Below are positions 8,441-10,000 of a stretch of 10,000 bases of DNA, one piece after another. Every line of letters starts with the position of its first letter. Positions within the stretch are counted from its first letter, which is position 1. Position numbers and translations under genes: made by a program. The notes under the pieces were generated by a model. The model saw only the letters and a list, made by a program, of their open reading frames with translations, searched no databases and was not told where the DNA came from. The DNA is from Perkinsus olseni. Taxonomy: Eukaryota > Perkinsozoa > Perkinsida > Perkinsidae. The stretch is from the NCBI GenBank assembly GCA_013115135.1, contig JABANP010000388.1, forward strand, positions 1 through 10,000, written 5' to 3'.

Positions 8441-10000
8441 CCGTGTCCGATAGTTTGTATCTTTCGGCATTCCTCTTCGATCGTCCAATGAGGAAGTCGC
8501 TCGGCCCATGGTGCTGCCCATCTCGCTGCTGCTTCTCGGACCTTCACAGAGAGTACCACTCCAACCGCTGCTTGTCGTTACTCCCATCTCCTCCATTCCT
8601 CTGCTATGTTCAGTCTGATATCGTCTGGGGACATCTCCTCCTCGACAGTCGATCCAACCTCGGTGAGGTATTCGCACCTTCGATGGTACTGGCAGGAACC
8701 CCTCGTGATTATTAGACAACACTACCACAACTCGATAGCCCACTCTGGTAGTGGACGACTAGTGGACCCATCATCAGACCAGAGGGGTGAGAGAATATCC
8801 ACTAAGGAGGAGGAGGTGTTGGGAGATGAGATGTTGAGTATCTGCTGGTGAGGACTACTTCAAGCTTCAGAGAGGTGACAGGTCGATACCATAATGTCCC
8901 TAACTTTCGGTGATGATGATGATGATGGCCATGCTGCCTTACATAAATGCATGAGGATTGTAATGAAAGCAGCAGCAGCATCCATGATACATGAGCATGT
9001 ACATCGTGCCATATCATCTTCAATGGGATGACGTAACGATAATAGATCAGTGAATAAGACTTCTATATTATAAAAAGGTAGAGTATACCACACCTTCGGT
9101 ATCAATAATATCGGGCTACTCGTTCCCATTGGTAATAGATACCTGATGATGTCGATGATAACGTCTCGTGAGTTCCCCTTCCCCTCCTACTACTTTGCTG
9201 AATAAAGGTTGGATCTCCATATTTCATACACTTCCACAGGGTCAATCCATGATGATGATGATGAGCCTCGGAAGGAGGTGTTCATCTGTCATTACGACAC
9301 ATGATACTACTCATCATCATGTAGTCCATTATTACGATATAGGTTATGACATCTCTCAGTTCACGACTGTTCTTCTCCTCATCATCGTCATAGACAACTG
9401 CCAGCTGGTCATCAGCATTCGGGCCGTCGTTATTCTCATCATTCGTACGTGCTTCCCTTCCATTCACCTAACATTGGCCAATACTGATACCTCCTCCTCC
9501 TCCTACCACCACACTACAGCACCGTTCGGTGAGTATCCTCATCACGGTGGAGGTTGCCCCTTACTCCACCACTGATATTATTATTATTATTTAACTTATC
9601 AATAATATCAGCAACAACACCATCTAGAGTGTGCAAGAGATCTGTGATAATGCTATTGAGCTCCTGTTGAGTATTGGCCTGAGCATCATGTACCATCCCC
9701 TCATTCAGTATGAGTATCATCATCATTACCATCCAATATGTGATATGCTGTACCCTTTGCTGTAATACCCGCCTTTCTACTCCAACTACGCTATCACCTA
9801 ATGCCTCATTATCGAATATCGAGAGTACCTGAGCGGAGTGCCTCCTAAGTGATGAGCGAAAGAAGAAGCAGAAGCGGGGTACCGTATCAGGTATGGAATC
9901 CTTCTTGTAGTTATCATCGTGTCCTCCTCTATAAGGCGTCCCCTCATCCAGCGCTGTATGTGCATCATCAACTTCTGTACCTCCTCCTTTTTCTCCTGCT
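7600..10000 (-). CDS. Unrecognised multi-exon protein, 5' end beyond the window
   Basis: Eleven exons on the minus strand, in transcript order: 10000-9883 (partial), 9844-9565, 9467-9336, 9285-9194, 9142-8890, 8844-8726, 8677-8582, 8541-8107, 8051-7924, 7883-7723 and 7674-7600. Introns are 38, 97, 50, 51, 45, 48, 40, 55, 40 and 48 bp, all GT-AG, and the joined sequence stays open for 628 residues to a TGA at 7600-7602. If the last intron is not used, the protein stops at TGA 7711-7713. Visible features: a charged, probably helical start (QEKKEEVQKLMMHIQRW), amphipathic segments (NSIITDLLHTLDGVVADIID), two Ser runs, about 14 consecutive Asp, then more helix-like sequence (HPLVQRALFYLTLKTSL, KFLRLLDHLAFDHTLG) and a Pro/His-rich end. 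The composition suggests a mostly alpha-helical intracellular protein, perhaps of helical-repeat type, but no domain or catalytic motif is recognised. That eleven exons join in frame is good evidence for a real gene; individual boundaries are less certain. Confidence 0.6.
8395..8436 (-). repeat. (TCA/TGA)14 encoding polyaspartate on the minus strand
   Basis: About fourteen perfect triplets lie inside an exon of the minus-strand gene, where they read as Asp (GAT) between YKLSDTE and NMKLTRTD. The same tract gives spurious poly-Ser and poly-Met frames in other readings. Confidence 0.85.

Noticed and set aside
8387..8743. Minus-strand frame ending in 14 Met and plus-strand frame with many Ser
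   Set aside because: Off-frame readings of the TCA repeat; the frame supported by splicing reads Asp here.
9188..9193. Two in-frame TAG codons between protein-like segments, suggesting stop readthrough or codon reassignment
   Set aside because: A 51-bp GT-AG intron (9143-9193) removes them and keeps the frame.

Overview
This window looks like nuclear DNA of an intron-rich protist, most likely an alveolate of the Perkinsus/dinoflagellate kind. That assignment is inference. It rests on very short GT-AG introns (about 38-125 bp), a strong tendency for exons to restart with G or GT after the acceptor AG (AG|GT), pyrimidine-rich AG sites just before start codons that would suit spliced-leader trans-splicing, a type III glutamine synthetase, and many triplet repeats (ATC/GAT, TTG/CAA, GTA/TAC) in exons, introns and spacers. 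The reconstructed genes end in TGA or TAA and need no internal stop read as sense, so the standard code fits and ciliate codes do not.

No bacterial features were seen: no operons, ribosome binding sites, CRISPR, insertion sequences, rRNA or tRNA. Simple open frames mislead here, because the genes are cut into many exons and many long frames run through introns or antisense repeats. I assembled the genes by hand from splice sites and protein similarity.

Layout. (1) 170-1125, plus: a five-exon SDF2-like secreted or ER protein with three MIR repeats. (2) 1126-1536: spacer. (3) 1537-4112, plus: a multi-exon HTATSF1/CUS2-type splicing factor (GYF-like domain, RRM, UHM, acidic tail). Its N-terminus is unresolved and one frame break is unexplained. 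(4) 4113-4443: spacer ending in a strong pyrimidine tract. (5) 4444-7012, plus: glutamine synthetase type III, whose first intron carries a (TTG)17 tract. (6) 7013-7599: spacer between convergent genes, with a weak candidate for a tiny membrane-protein gene. (7) 7600 to beyond 10000, minus: an eleven-exon gene for a protein I do not recognise, incomplete at its 5' end.

The four genes share no obvious pathway (ER folding, splicing, nitrogen assimilation, unknown). The window reads as ordinary housekeeping DNA whose main interest is its splicing architecture: introns as small as 31-40 bp, direct AGGT repeats at intron ends, and triplet repeats sitting on splice sites.
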